From Gigaspora margarita (lineage: Eukaryota > Glomeromycota > Glomeromycetes > Diversisporales > Gigasporaceae), in contig WTPW01000852.1 of the NCBI GenBank assembly GCA_009809945.1, positions 124,122 through 188,121 on the forward strand: 64,000 nt of DNA, given 5' to 3'. Positions 23,682-36,100 of this stretch are shown here, one piece after another (the stretch's first letter is position 1; each line of letters starts with the position of its first letter). The translations under genes were made by a program, and so were the position numbers. The notes under the pieces are model-generated. The model was not told the DNA's origin, searched no databases, and saw only the letters and a program-made list of their open reading frames with translations.

Positions 23682-25620
23682 TCATTTCTTTTTTATTTCA
23701 ACGGTTCGATTTTTAAAACTTTTCTCCAATAGGGAGTGACAAATATCTAAATTAATATAATAATTAAATTGTAAATAAATCTTAAACATAAAATAGCATT
23801 ATTATTAACAGAAAACTGTATATATTAATGAATGTACCTGTTTAGGATCCATTTGATTTCTTACGTTCATCCAGTCATTGTACTTAGGATATAAACTTTG
23901 TACTTTATCACTATAATTATCTGGAATATACTTGCCCCAATGACAACGGAAAGGTACGTCATTAAATACTTCCCAGAGTTGCGCATAAAATGTTTCAGGA
24001 TCACTGGGGTATATATTCCCTAAAAAGAACAGAAAATCAATACGTATAACATTATATCCGTATGATGGGCTTAACCAGAACTCATTCGCTTTTGCTGCGT
24101 AAAGTTCGGTTGCGTTATTGCCCACAGCTTTATCTCCTCCGTTTTGGAAATGAGTTTTCAATAAATTCATGACCTCTGCAAAATAATAATATAAGTGATA
24201 TATGTATGTAAGTTGTGAATTAACTTTTTTTTTTTTTTTTTTAATAATATAAGTACATATTTACTTTTAGTCATACTATCATCGTTACCGATTTCAAACC
24301 ATAATTCTGTAAAGGTCGTTGGAAGAAGAACGTCTGAAACCTAATACAAAAAATCATGAAAAAAATAGTGAAAATTTTAACCAATTATTAAAGAAATTTT
24401 AATTTTGATCTATTTCATTTTACCTTATCGTCCATTGGTAAACCACTATACCAAATGTCTTGAAAAGATTGACATACAACACCGTTGAAAAAACTTAATA
24501 TGTATGCCGCAATTTCCCTAGTTTGTTCATTATCGATAAGATATAACAAGTTCAAAGCGATATATGCTATATTGGCAATAATTTGTGCAGGAATTTGGGA
24601 ACCAAAATATTCTGGAAATTCATTATATGGTAAAATTGCCTTATCAAATCCTTCAAGATCTTTAACCTTTGTTCTTTTTGCCTTCCAAATAGTTAGACGA
24701 TTAACCAATGCCTGTGGCCACCAATATAAACGAGAATATTCTGCGTCATATTTATCTCCATTATTTAAAAAATCGTATAAACTAGGCACATCAGTAGTAC
24801 CAGTTCCGAATAGATCAATTGGGCAACCTTCTTGATAATCAGAATTTAAAGGTTCAGTAAAAGTGCAAATTTGGTTTCCATAAACCAAATAATTTTCTTC
24901 AAGTTTAAAGGTGATATGAGTAATTATTCCCAATAATCCCATTGAGACTCCCGCTGCAAAAAATTTATCATCAGGACGTTTCAATTCTTCTTCATTCCCC
25001 TCACCGTTAATTATACTAATACCAATGATTGAATCTTCAATACTATACTTCGTTGATCCACCAGATGATCCTGTAGAGATAAATCCACCAACAGTTTGAT
25101 GTGCTATACCACCAAGGTCAGGAAGGGCATATCCAGCTTCATTAATAAGATAATTTAAACTATTTTGAACAGTCGACGAACTATCTTGAGGATCCTTATT
25201 CAAATGTGTTCCAGATTTGACTTTGGCAGTATTATTAGTTTTATCAATTTCTACACCATAAAATTTTTCTAATGAAATAAATACGACCTTTTTACCATCA
25301 GGTGGTGTATCAATAATTGCGTTTGGAATAGAATGCCCAGATCCAATAACTCTAACAATTGTATTTCCATCTTGATAAGCATTCTTGACGATTGTTTTAA
25401 TTTCTTCCACCGTCGTAGGATAATTGGTGATGTCCGGTAATTTAGCTTGGTCTTTTCTATTTTGCGTTTTCGTTTTCGGAATATCATCCACACCTTTCAA
25501 TTTGACAAGTTTGGCATAAATTTCAAAAAGAATGGTTGCCTTATTTTCATCACTTTCAGCCTTAATCAACTTATTAATAGAATCTTTGAACGATTGTAAT
25601 TCAGAATTTAGAGAAGACAT
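23682..25620 (-). CDS. FAD-dependent sugar-lactone oxidase (D-arabinono-1,4-lactone oxidase-like)
   Basis: Likely oxidises an aldono-lactone to an ascorbate-like antioxidant with reduction of O2. In yeast the enzyme (Alo1) is mitochondrial; no targeting peptide is evident here. Exons on the minus strand: 25620-24424, 24340-24265, 24175-23838 and probably 23780-23682; introns of 57-89 bp, GT-AG, phases consistent. Domains: a PCMH-type FAD-binding domain (residues about 65-250) with VRVIGSGHS, GGIAHQTVGGFISTGSSGG and FFAAGVSMGLLGIITHITF; then an ALO C-terminal domain ending PFRCHWGKYIPDN ... MDPKQ. HWGK is the flavin-contact motif of the family. Length is about 569 residues against about 526 in yeast. 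The last exon is uncertain: without that intron the frame stops at 23805 after VHSLIYTVFC. The ATG follows a clear upstream non-coding zone. Confidence 0.85.
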
Positions 25621-26164
25621 TATGTTATTTTATGCGTTATATGTTTTGTGTTTTTTGTTTTTAAAATAAAAAAACGAACACATTGTAGTCTACCATTTTT
25701 CGCATGCTCTATATAAATTATTATGGTGAAACTGAGATTCATGTGATCTGCAATGTAGATCACAATTGTATATTCGGCTAAAGCGGAGCGATTTAATATT
25801 AGAGTTAAGGTTAGGGTTAAGGCCATTTGAGGTTAGATTTAAAAGGGCTTATAGGTAAATCAGGCTTACCGAAAAACATAAATGCAGTCGTGCTAAACTA
25901 GAAACGAATGAAATAAATTTGGAAATCTTGCTGCAATAAAATCGCGCCACATTTTTTTTTTATTCACATGTTATTTGACTAGCGATTATAAATTCTGAAA
26001 TTCTAGATCATATTTTTTTTTTATATGTACAGTTAACAAGTTTAGACATTTATATAGCTATTTCATACAAAATATAAATGTGAAGTTTAATTTCAAATTT
26101 AACCAATTTAATGCATTGTAGTATTACATATCATACCGTTTTGGTAAAGCTTTACTTAATTCGG
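25621..26164. other. Promoter side of the oxidase gene
   Basis: Non-coding. A TATATAAATTA motif at about 25710, roughly 90 bp before the minus-strand ATG, could be a TATA box. Around 25795-25830 lies GTTAAGGTTAGGGTTAAGGCC, another telomere-like tract, and TGATCTGCAATGTAGATCA is a short palindrome at about 25742. I could not confirm an inverted-repeat element around them. Confidence 0.35.
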
Positions 26165-26556
26165 TTAATATAACCACATTTTACTATTCATTCTACAACC
26201 AAAGATTTTCCAAAGTATGCGGATCAAGAGATTCCTCCAGTCCGTATAATAGTATTTGACAATTGCGAACAAACGCTCTACTACATTGGATGTGGGAGGT
26301 ATAATGTTCATATCAAAATATTTTGACTCTAGCTTGCGTTTTTTTGAAACTCAATCTTTCATAGTAATAGATCCTCTTCTATAGTCAATTGCATATTTTG
26401 TTCAATAATAAAAATAGTTGTCTCTAAGAAGTATTTAAGTTTATTAATAAAGTTGTTAACTTCATTGAGATTTAGATTTAATTGTTCCATTAAGAAAATA
26501 TCTTGTCCTAAAGTACAAAAAAAAAAAGTATATAAAAATAAAAAGAAAGCAAAAAA

Positions 26557-26587
<31 letters not shown>

Positions 26588-27480
26588 TTAACCCAAAACC
26601 CATTAGCCTAAGTAACATAAGGAATAAGTTCTTTAATTGTTCAATCATCTTCATTACACTTATCTAATAGGTTGTATTATCCGATATAGGTATTAATAGT
26701 ATTACCTTTGCAAGTTTTTCATGATTCTTATAAGTCCTCATTATAATCATTACTACATAGATTTAATTTACAAGAGCAGCCCAAGAATTAATAATATATT
26801 TACTGCTAAATTTAGATAATATGATGCACATCCTATAAGTGGAAGATTCTAATCATTAGTTATTTTCTTGTTGGTACTACAGAGTTATCTTCTAAAAGAA
26901 ACAAGATATTTCAACTTTTTTACTATATAAATCTAAAATATTTTCAAAAAACTTAATATATACATCTGCACTCTAAGTAGTGTGGTCTTTGAAAAAAGAA
27001 AATGCAAATAAAACTAAGTTTCTGATTTACAAGTTGTTTGATAAATGCCAATAACCCAACAAATTAAATTCTATTATTAGTCCTTCTATTAAACATAATT
27101 CCGACCTTTACTAGAAAGATATTTTTATTCTTTCTTGCACAATATCCACCATGCTATTAAAATACTTGCTAATTGTAAAAACATCTAATCTTGAAAACTT
27201 AGTATATGCAACAAAATCTGGATTTTTACATGTACTAAATGTAATTAACATTTTACAATAAGGCTTATCTGATTCAAAATGTTATGCACACCTGTGCTAT
27301 AAAGAGTTTGCTATAATATCAAAATTGATATACTGTTGATAAATTGATTTGAAATTTTGATACTTTACATCTAAATAGTTTACTAAATTTGTATAACTAC
27401 TTCTGTTTTTTTGGTTATCAAATGTAATCCAGAAGAACACAAATTACAATAATGTTTGTCCTTTTCTATAGGTTTAAAAA
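26165..27480 (-). pseudogene. Decayed hAT transposase with BED-type zinc finger
   Basis: Reading the minus strand from about 27470, HYCNLCSSGLHLITKKT recalls a BED finger (CxxC start). Farther on, pieces such as DKPYCKMLITFSTCKNPDFV and LMEQLNLNLNEVNNFINKL appear. The C-terminus IPPTSNVVERLFAIVKYYYT followed by DWRNLL matches the hAT dimerisation region (PPTSN.VERLFS..K). Several stops and frameshifts interrupt it. The last 120 bp keep CpG, while the rest is CpG-poor. It could be a remnant of an autonomous partner for the many hAT MITEs in the window. Confidence 0.7.
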
Positions 27481-29001
27481 AGGCCTCAATATAATACTTA
27501 TTTGATATGCTTTTACTCATTAAAGCCAATGTAAAATAAAAAAATTAAGCACACTTACATTTTTTTAAAAGTTTTGTACTATTTTTTATATAAATTTATT
27601 AATTAATTATTAATCTGATTACTCAGTTTAATATAATATAATTTTGTTAACATATATCTATATAACTATATAAAATTGCAATTAATTGACCAATTTTGAC
27701 TGCACCACCACTAATCAATTAATTGAGTTCAAAAAGTTGCAATTAATTGCCCTACAATTATTTATTTGGCAGATCTGGGCAAAATTGTCTTTATAGCATT
27801 TTTTAATAATGTGTTATTTTCTTTTTTTTTGCTTGTTTTGTTTTATTGAGCCAATCTAGTATTATATTCAATCTGTAATATTGGTGTAAATTGGGTTTTA
27901 GACTTTTTTAAAAATGTTGGTTAGAATTTATAGATTTCTAAATTGGTGATTGATACTATGTTTAATTACTAGATTTAGTATTTATTAATTAGTATTATAA
28001 TTCTAACAGGTTAATATTTGAGTGAATAATAGTATTGTAGGAAAAAATGTTATTGAAAAAGATTATATGATATCTTCAAAAATACTTGCATATGTACTAT
28101 ATTTACACAATCTGTAAACCCTGTATAATATACTCTATAGCAATTTTGATAGTCAATTTTTGACTTATGGCTATGTACCTGAGTATAATGCTATTATATT
28201 TCTGTACACTAGAAAAATATAATAAAAATATTTGTATTCATACAGTATATCCCTTACAAATGTACTTAGAGTATTAAAATAAGCTAAAAAAATACCCAGT
28301 ACATATATTGAGTAAATATAGTATATAAATACTAGTTCTTTTTATATTAAAGTAAAATCATGTGCCCTTTAACTCTTTTCAATAAAGAGAATTTCTTATA
28401 ACTTGTTTCTATTTATAAATCTTTTATCTAAATGCTTTTAAAAATGAATGCCTAATGATTATATAAATTTTGTATTTTATCTAGATCTAAACCTTGTCTA
28501 TAAAAGTATGACCAGAAGAAAACCTAACTCTAGTTCACTATTGGTGTTTACTTATAATGCTCTCCCAAAACTAATATTAATATCAGATTAGTCAAAATTA
28601 TGCAACCTACATGCTTACATAATTGTAATCTATATTATAGTTATAATTATTATAAGATATATAGGGAAAATCAATAGTAATATAACAAATTTACTAGATA
28701 AATTTGACCTTTTTCTATTGACTCCTCTCATATATTTTGGATTTTAGTTTTTTTTTTTAGATTTTGCTAAAAATTTAGCACTAAATCATTTTGATAAGCC
28801 ATAATTAATTTCTATAAATATATAGCTTAAATCTATCAATTTGTATAATTTATTTTTTATATATTATTAATTTTATCATAGATATAATTTTAATGCTTTT
28901 TATAATTTACAACATAAGCTTCATTTAAATCCTATTCTTATCTTTATAACAAAACAACCAACTTTATATTTCTGTATAATCAAAGATAAAAGGATTAATA
29001 T
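27481..29001. other. CpG-poor AT-rich region
   Basis: No gene. CAATTAATTG words in both orientations cluster at 27675-27765 and end in GCAATTAATTGCCCTA, which would read TAGGGCAATTAATTGC on the other strand. This is a possible hAT-like end without a found partner. Otherwise low-complexity. Confidence 0.35.
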
Positions 29002-29249
29002 TAGAGTTCTTCAAATTCAAATCAAATATTTGACCAATTTGAATTTGATCAAATCAAATTGATCCTGATTTGAATTCGATTTGTATTTGAATTTATAATA
29101 ATAATTTTCAAATCAAATCAAATATTTGTTAAACCAAATCAAATTTGGCTATATTTGAATTTGATTAAATCAAATATAGTCAAATTTGAATTTGAATTTA
29201 ATCAAATATTGATTCGAATTTGAAGATCAAATCAAATTGTAGAACTCTA
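29002..29249. mobile_element. hAT MITE, second copy of the AAATTTGA-word family
   Basis: The ends TAGAGTTCT and inverted AGAACTCTA are flanked by ATTAATAT and ATAAATAT (7 of 8 positions). The body is dense in CAAATCAAATATTTG-like words. It is the same family as 13067-13352, with diverged ends (GGGTTCC against GAGTTCT). Non-coding. Confidence 0.7.
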
Positions 29250-29546
29250 ATAAATATAATGAAAATAAAGAATTTTAGATACAAAAATCAGTAATATAAT
29301 ATAAATTTACATAAAGATTTTAGATAAAAAAATCAATAATCCAATATAAATTTATATTTTTTTGAGATATTTAATAATTTTTGTTTTTTTATTGAACTTT
29401 TTATTGGGCAATAAAATATAATGATAATTGCTGTTCATTAAGAATAAAATAAAAGAATTTGTTACATATAGAGTAAAAATCTAAAAATATTTTTACTATT
29501 TAAATATAAATACTATGTTATTAAACATATAAGGTAATTCACATAA

Positions 29547-30221
29547 TTGCTAATATCCTTTGATCTACTGGCCTGTTTAAGATCTATGAGATGATTCTAA
29601 CAAGCCCAAGATCATTAAAATCCAATTACAGAATTCTGAGAATGTTCAAGTTTTGTGTGATTTTAATAGTACTTTTTAGAATTACTATGTAAATGCCTTT
29701 AATATTGAATGACTTTTGATTTACTGGTCTGTTTTGTGTAATTTAGCCACCAAAATGAACATCTCAATAAGATGATTCCAACAAGCCAAAATCATTTAAC
29801 CTGATCATGGGGTTCTATAATCATTAAGGATTAGTACAATGTAAACAATCAAATGAAAAATGTATTTTTATATATAAAATCCAATTTTTAGTTTATTGTC
29901 TATATTGTACTGATTCTTAATAATCTCAGAACACTGTAATCAGAGTTAAATAATTTTGGGCTTGTTGGAATTATCTTGTCAAACCAATAATTTTGGTGGC
30001 TAAATCACTCAAAACAAATCATAGATCAAAGTTATCTGATATTAAAGGCATTTATATAGTAATTCTAAAAAGTACTATTAAAATTGCACAAAACTTGAAC
30101 ATTATTAGGATCATGTGATTGGATTTTAATGATCTTGGGTTCATTAGTATTGTCTCACCAAAATGAACATTTGGTAGCTAAATTATTCTAAATAGGCTAG
30201 TAGATCAATAAATATTAGCAA
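29547..30221. repeat. Inverted-repeat (foldback) unit of about 675 bp containing four decayed shared modules
   Basis: TTGCTAATAT...TTGATCTACTGGCCTG at the left is mirrored by AGGCTAGTAGATCAATAAAT at the right, and pairing continues through most of the 330-bp arms (centre near 29885). Each arm holds two versions of a module of about 105 bp, recognisable by GAGATGATTC and AAAATCATTTAACC. The same module occurs in the hAT element at 38714, at 38.1-38.4 kb and in the LTRs. CpG-poor, so old. Confidence 0.65.
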
Positions 30222-31169
30222 TTTCATAAATCAGTCTATATAAAATAAATCTAGATTATAGCTATTTTAATAAATTCATAAATTCAGAGATAATTAATAA
30301 AAATTATTTCAGCTGAATTCAATAAGCTTTTGAAATTGTAAGGTTATGTCACTTATAGTTATCAAAGAAATTCATATTAGTTTAAATATTATCTTGTCTT
30401 TTAATTTAATGGATTTTAAAAATATAAACCATAAAAATAGTAAATTCAATGCTGCTCTTTCAGGTTTATAGTTTATTTTTTCTGTAATTCATTATTTTGT
30501 GAAATATTAAAGGTTAAAGTTAATTAATTTCTCAAATTTAAGACTAAATATAAATATTTCTTAGGTAGCATGAATTTTTGACCAATAATAACCAAGATAT
30601 ATAACTAAAAATTATAAATTTTTGAAATAATCTATATTTTTTGATGAGTATAGGTAATGTGAACCATATTATTGAAATAGAATTTCAGATTACAGTAATT
30701 AATAATACTGTATTCAAAAAAACTTACAAATTTAGCCAAAATAATTTTAATAGTTGCCTTGAATTTATAAAAAATAGCTGTAATCTATTTTGATATAAAT
30801 ATATCTAAATATATTGAATATAGATATATTTTGATATATTCAGAAATAAATATATTCTGATATATCCAAATTTATTTTATATTAAAGGTATTACTCACAT
30901 CAGAAAATAATAATCTAAACGGGTCAAATATTGATTTGGATTATGATATAAATCATAATGCCTATTATAGCATATCTAAATATTGCATACTAATGAATAT
31001 TTGAATCAGATCTTTTCAGAGTTTATATCAAAAGTTTTATAGCTTACTTGCAATATTTCTTCTATTTCTGATCCAAGTTGATTCTTTTTATAGTTCAAAT
31101 ATTTTAATAAAATGTTCTTGCAAAGTGCAGCTAATAAAACTTCTGTTCTTTATGATTTAAGAATGTTAC
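30222..31169. other. CpG-poor AT-rich region
   Basis: No gene or clear element. It contains an ATATATCTAAATATATTGAAT-like tract at about 30790-30870. Confidence 0.35.
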
Positions 31170-31365
31170 TAGTGTTCCTACAAACCAAAACTGAACTGAA
31201 CCTAGGGCTAGGTTCAGATTTGGTTCAAATTTGAACCAAGCTTGAACCAAACCAATCTAAAAAAATAGGTTGAGTTCAGTTTGATACCAAACTTTGAGAC
31301 ATGTTCAAGTTTGGTTTGGGTTTGGTTTGAAAGTTCATAAACATGTTCAGATTTGATTAAAAAAA
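31170..31365. repeat. GGTTCAAATTTGAACC word cluster, probable truncated hAT end
   Basis: It begins TAGTGTTCCTACAAACC, a hAT-style terminus. It continues with about 180 bp of GGTTCAAGTTTGG/CCAAACTTGAACC words in both orientations. I searched downstream for an inverted GGAACACTA end and for a repeat of the preceding octamer AATGTTAC and found neither. It may be truncated, or both clusters of a very small element. Confidence 0.4.
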
Positions 31366-33150
31366 AATTGGAAAAACAAATTATTTATACAGAAAGAAAA
31401 AAATAAATAAACAATGCTTTTGAATGTTTAATTTTAAACAAAGCTTTTTCATTTTTTTCATTATTAATTTCTTAATATTGAATAATAAAACTCTCTAATT
31501 CATGAAATCTTTGATAAAATATTAGAAAATTTATTCGTCAAAGAAAAAACAAATGTTCTTAATACTTAACAGCAATTAAAAATCCAAGCAATTTACATAA
31601 CCCAAATTTTAAATATTGGATAACTCATAATTTTAAAATTCTTTATGTTGTATAATTTAATAATTTTATACAATTAAGTTATTTGAAAATAACCTAGAGA
31701 TATAAGCTTATTTTATTAAAAATTTTTATAATTTGTGCTATGCATCAAAAATGTCACATGCTAATCAAGACAAAAATTTAGTAAAGATGTTTTTTTTTAT
31801 TATGAAAAATGAAACTAAGCTTCACATTTTATTAACATATAATCTCTTATCAACTGTAATGATTAAATAATATGCATACTTGCATTTAATGTTTATTTCA
31901 GTAAAATTTTTTTATTACTTATTCTATTATAAAAGATATTAATAAAAAATACACATTTATTTTGTTGGAAAAAAAACTCTAAAGATTTTAATAAAATAAT
32001 TTTAAGTAATATAAATAAAAGCAAACTTTCTTTAAATTACAGATAACTGGATACTTTATATAATAATATGAAGTTAAGGCTAAAATTGTTAAAATTAAAA
32101 AATTGTAATGGCTTATAGTCATAAGGTGTAATCTTTTTAGTGAATGATAAATAGCAAAACACAAAACTTACAAAAGAAAAAAGTAAATTATGGTGAAACT
32201 TAGCAAAAATTAAAACCCTAGTAATTTTCTTTTTTATTATTTTATAGCTATTATACATTTTATTACTAATGAACATGAAAAAATATGCTTTTAATAAAAG
32301 TAGTAGTTTTTTTATATCTATACATTACTATATTTATAAGTAAATTTAACATTTAGAACTTTAAATAATATGAACTTTTGTTAAGTGTTAATATAGCTTT
32401 GCTTTTTATGTGTATGAAATCTTCAGATTTCACCTAACAACCACAAATTATAATACATATTTTACTTAGTTTCAGATACACAATACTGCACATTTACTTA
32501 GTTCATATAAATAAATGGTATTCTGATTAGTTTATAGTCACACTACAACTTTATTGGGCTCTAAGAGGAGATAAATAAAATAAAAAAAAATAAAAAATAA
32601 ATGATAATGAAAAATCCTTTGAGACAATATCCTAGATACTATTATGTTTTCTATTACAATCAAGAATATTAAAGTATACTCACCCAAAATTTAAAACAGA
32701 TAATAAATATATAATAGAATATTAGAATATTATAGATAATATTGATAGATAAATTGGTAAGTTTAAACATAATATTTTAGCATCTTTTTCTTCATTATTA
32801 TCACTTCAGTTGTATATAAAATAATTATCATATTATTTTTATATACTTTGGTTATATTTTTTGAAAATAATCAATCAAAAGTGTTTATATGGACAAATTT
32901 TGAATTAGGTAGTATGAATTATGGTAAAAAAATTTCATAATTATTTCTGATTATGATTTTTTATATATTAGCTTTCTAATTCATCTGTAAACTGAAAAAT
33001 AATTTCAAAAACTCTTTTTGCTAATTATCAAAACAAACAAACAAATTATAATAGAATTGTTATCAATGGGAAATTAGTATATAATACAGATATAATATTG
33101 TCTGCAAAGGTCTAAACAATCTAAAAAGAAAGAAAAGGAAAAGAGTAGGA
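31366..33150. other. CpG-poor AT-rich region
   Basis: No supported gene. The 79-codon minus frame at 32037-32276 shows no domain. The region ends in a purine-rich stretch leading into the LINE. Confidence 0.35.
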
Positions 33151-36100
33151 ACATATGCTATGCCAGGAAGTTACCAAAAGATTCACAATAATCAAAAATC
33201 CTGACAAAATGCACTTTTTGGGCTTTGACTAGTAAAATATCTAAAGTTAAAGGAAGTTTTAGGAGAAAAGTACAAAAAGCTATTCGTAGAAAACAAAGCA
33301 AGAAAACAAAGACGAGTTATATAAACAATGAAGAAAATATCTCTCACATTGATACGCATAGCTCTAATAGCAATATTACTGCAGAAAGTGGTGAAGCTAG
33401 CTCTATCCTATCAAAATGCATGATTATATTAGCAGAAAACAACAAAACAAACAGGTAAATAGATATGAAAATTGAGGTTGAACCATGTCTGGACCTCCAA
33501 AATGAGGCTGATCAGGGTGCTAAAGTAGAAAGACAGGACAGATACAAGACAATACCTCTGAAAATAATGCATAAACAGAAGATAATAAGTTAGAAGACAT
33601 ACAGATAGTTAAAGAGTTCGCAAAAATAGAACAAGAAAGCATGAATCTAGAAGGGAGACAATACATAAAAAGAAAGAGAAAGAAAAGCAACAAGCAAAGA
33701 AATACCAAGAAAGTCATATAGCAATATGGTATTAGGAAAAAGAATGTTAAATGAAAAAAGAAATAGAACTGAATAGTACAACAAAATACTAAAACTAAGA
33801 GCAAGCAGGAGAAAAGATGAGTTCAAACTAGAGAATGGGGCACCCAAGGATTATAAATGTACTAAAGGATGTGAACTAGGTGCATAAACTTCTATGATAA
33901 AAGCTAAGAAGGAAACTGATACCATATATTCCCGAAAATAAGCAACCTTTTTTGGGCCAAAAATTACACAAAAAAGCAGAGGGGTTGCTTATTTTCAAAT
34001 TGTTGAATTTTTTGAAAAATTGAAAAAAGTACTAATAAAAACTTATCCAAATAACGTGAAATTTTTACTGTAAGTGTATTTTTGTGTTCTGAACAAGTTT
34101 ACTTAAGCCACTTTTAAGGTTTATTTAGTATAATTTAGACTTTAGATGTAGCAACTACTAACACGTTTTTTGAGATTTTTGAAAAAATCAGAGGGGTTGC
34201 TTATTTTTGGAGTAGCTTATTTTTGGGAATATACGGTATTACACAATATACTGACAGCGATTGACATAAAATTCAAACATATGGATATAGCATTTTTCAG
34301 ATTATTTTCAAGATTCAAGAAAAATCAACCTCAACATCAGCTCGAGTTTAATATACTGCTACAGATAGCAATAGAGAATACAAGGGCATACAATACAGAG
34401 TACCTAAACTAGAAGAACGGGAAAAAGATAAATGACATAATGAGGCAAAGACTAGCAATTGATTATCTGATGAATATGGATTCATTATGATAGACCTATA
34501 TGAATGTACAGTTATAGTATGATTTTCCAAAAGCTATTCCTTGAAATGATAGTTACCCAACAATACATATGTAATAATTTGCTAAAAACATATATCTACA
34601 ATAAACAAAATGCTAACTATAATCCTATATGAAGTAGAAAATAGTATTTTAGAAAAGTTGGTTTCAGGAAAATGAGAATCAACAGAATGTACAAAATACA
34701 TATTCTACTGTATGAACTTCGTGAAAATATAAAGCTATATAAGTTTTGAACATATGAGAAAAAGCCTGTATATAGCACATAGTAATATAATGTATAAGCT
34801 ACTAGAGAACCCAGAGGGTCTAGATGAGGAGCTCAAACAATTGCTACCATATGCTATCCCCTTGTCATATAGAGATCTAATAGTTCTAACAATAATTGTA
34901 CTAAGAAAGATATATAAATTTAATAGACTAAACAAATTATATTTGGATTTACTAGAAACACCATAACCAGCATTACCTGAGGATCTAAGGGAAGAAGTCA
35001 GAGAATTCTTTTCAATAACTGAGTACAAGAACCTTAAATATTTAGTGAAACACAGAACTAAATTAAAAAACTTTTTCAAAATAGACAAGATTTCTGATAA
35101 CTACTACCAGAGAAGCCATGATTGCTGCCAACTCCTCAAGAACTAAATTCAGCAACAAAAAAATTCTTTCTTTGCAGCCCCAAGGATAGTACTGTATTTA
35201 GAAAGTTATTAAACAAATTAAAAAAATATTACAATTTCAATAGAATATCTAGAGATTATTTCATATAGAAACACAAGTTATCTGAAAGACCATACAATAT
35301 CACAACTGAAGTGAAATATGAATTCTGATAAATACTGTAGAGAAAGCAAAAAATTCATCAATAAAATTAAAAGCAGAAATAGAATAGTTATATACTGCCC
35401 TTAAATTACTTAAACATTAATTCTTCTAACAAGGAACAACTACTAGAAAACCAAACAGATATAAATAAAGCAAATATTACAATTCCAATAAGGTCAGTGA
35501 GAATGTTGATAGAAACAACAATACTGTTAAGAAAGTACTACTTCTTTTATAAGTTACCAAACAAATAGATAGACATAGCAAAGAAAGATACTGTGAAAGA
35601 TGAAAAACCTGGTTTACCAGAAGATATCAATGAAGTAAACATGGTATTAGAAAATTAATCAGAAACTAACAAGGTCAAAGTACTATAATAGAGTATGACA
35701 AAATAAATACAACAATATCACAAAGACATTTCAAATTTGGAAAACTCCCTACAGAATTTTTTGATTTACCAGAATTACTATAACCAAAATGGGACATGCT
35801 TGATAACTATGCACCAAGATAGTAGGCAAACCCAAAAATAGTAAAGTGCAACAACTTGTCACACCAAATGAAACTCAGGGTACAGGAACACAAATTAAAA
35901 ACTGATATAACTATATAAACCTAGCAATGCAACTATAGCTAGAATTCTGCTATGAAGAACAACTTTATATTATAAGCTAGATGGGGACAAAAATAGCAGA
36001 CACAAAACAGTTAATATTGAACCCATATTATACTATATATACATCAAATTGTAATACACAGATAGCTAAAAAGAATGGATCAAGTATGGAAATAGCTCTA

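Noticed and set aside
24485-24835. 116-codon plus frame opposite the oxidase
   Set aside because: A shadow of exon 1 of the minus-strand gene, whose protein has clear family motifs.
31170-31365. A complete hAT element
   Set aside because: Only one convincing terminus and no repeat of the flanking octamer could be found.
33520-33847. Hydrophobic minus-strand frames (membrane protein?)
   Set aside because: They are reverse readings of a purine-rich LINE stretch; poly-purine read backwards gives Phe/Leu/Ser-rich peptides.
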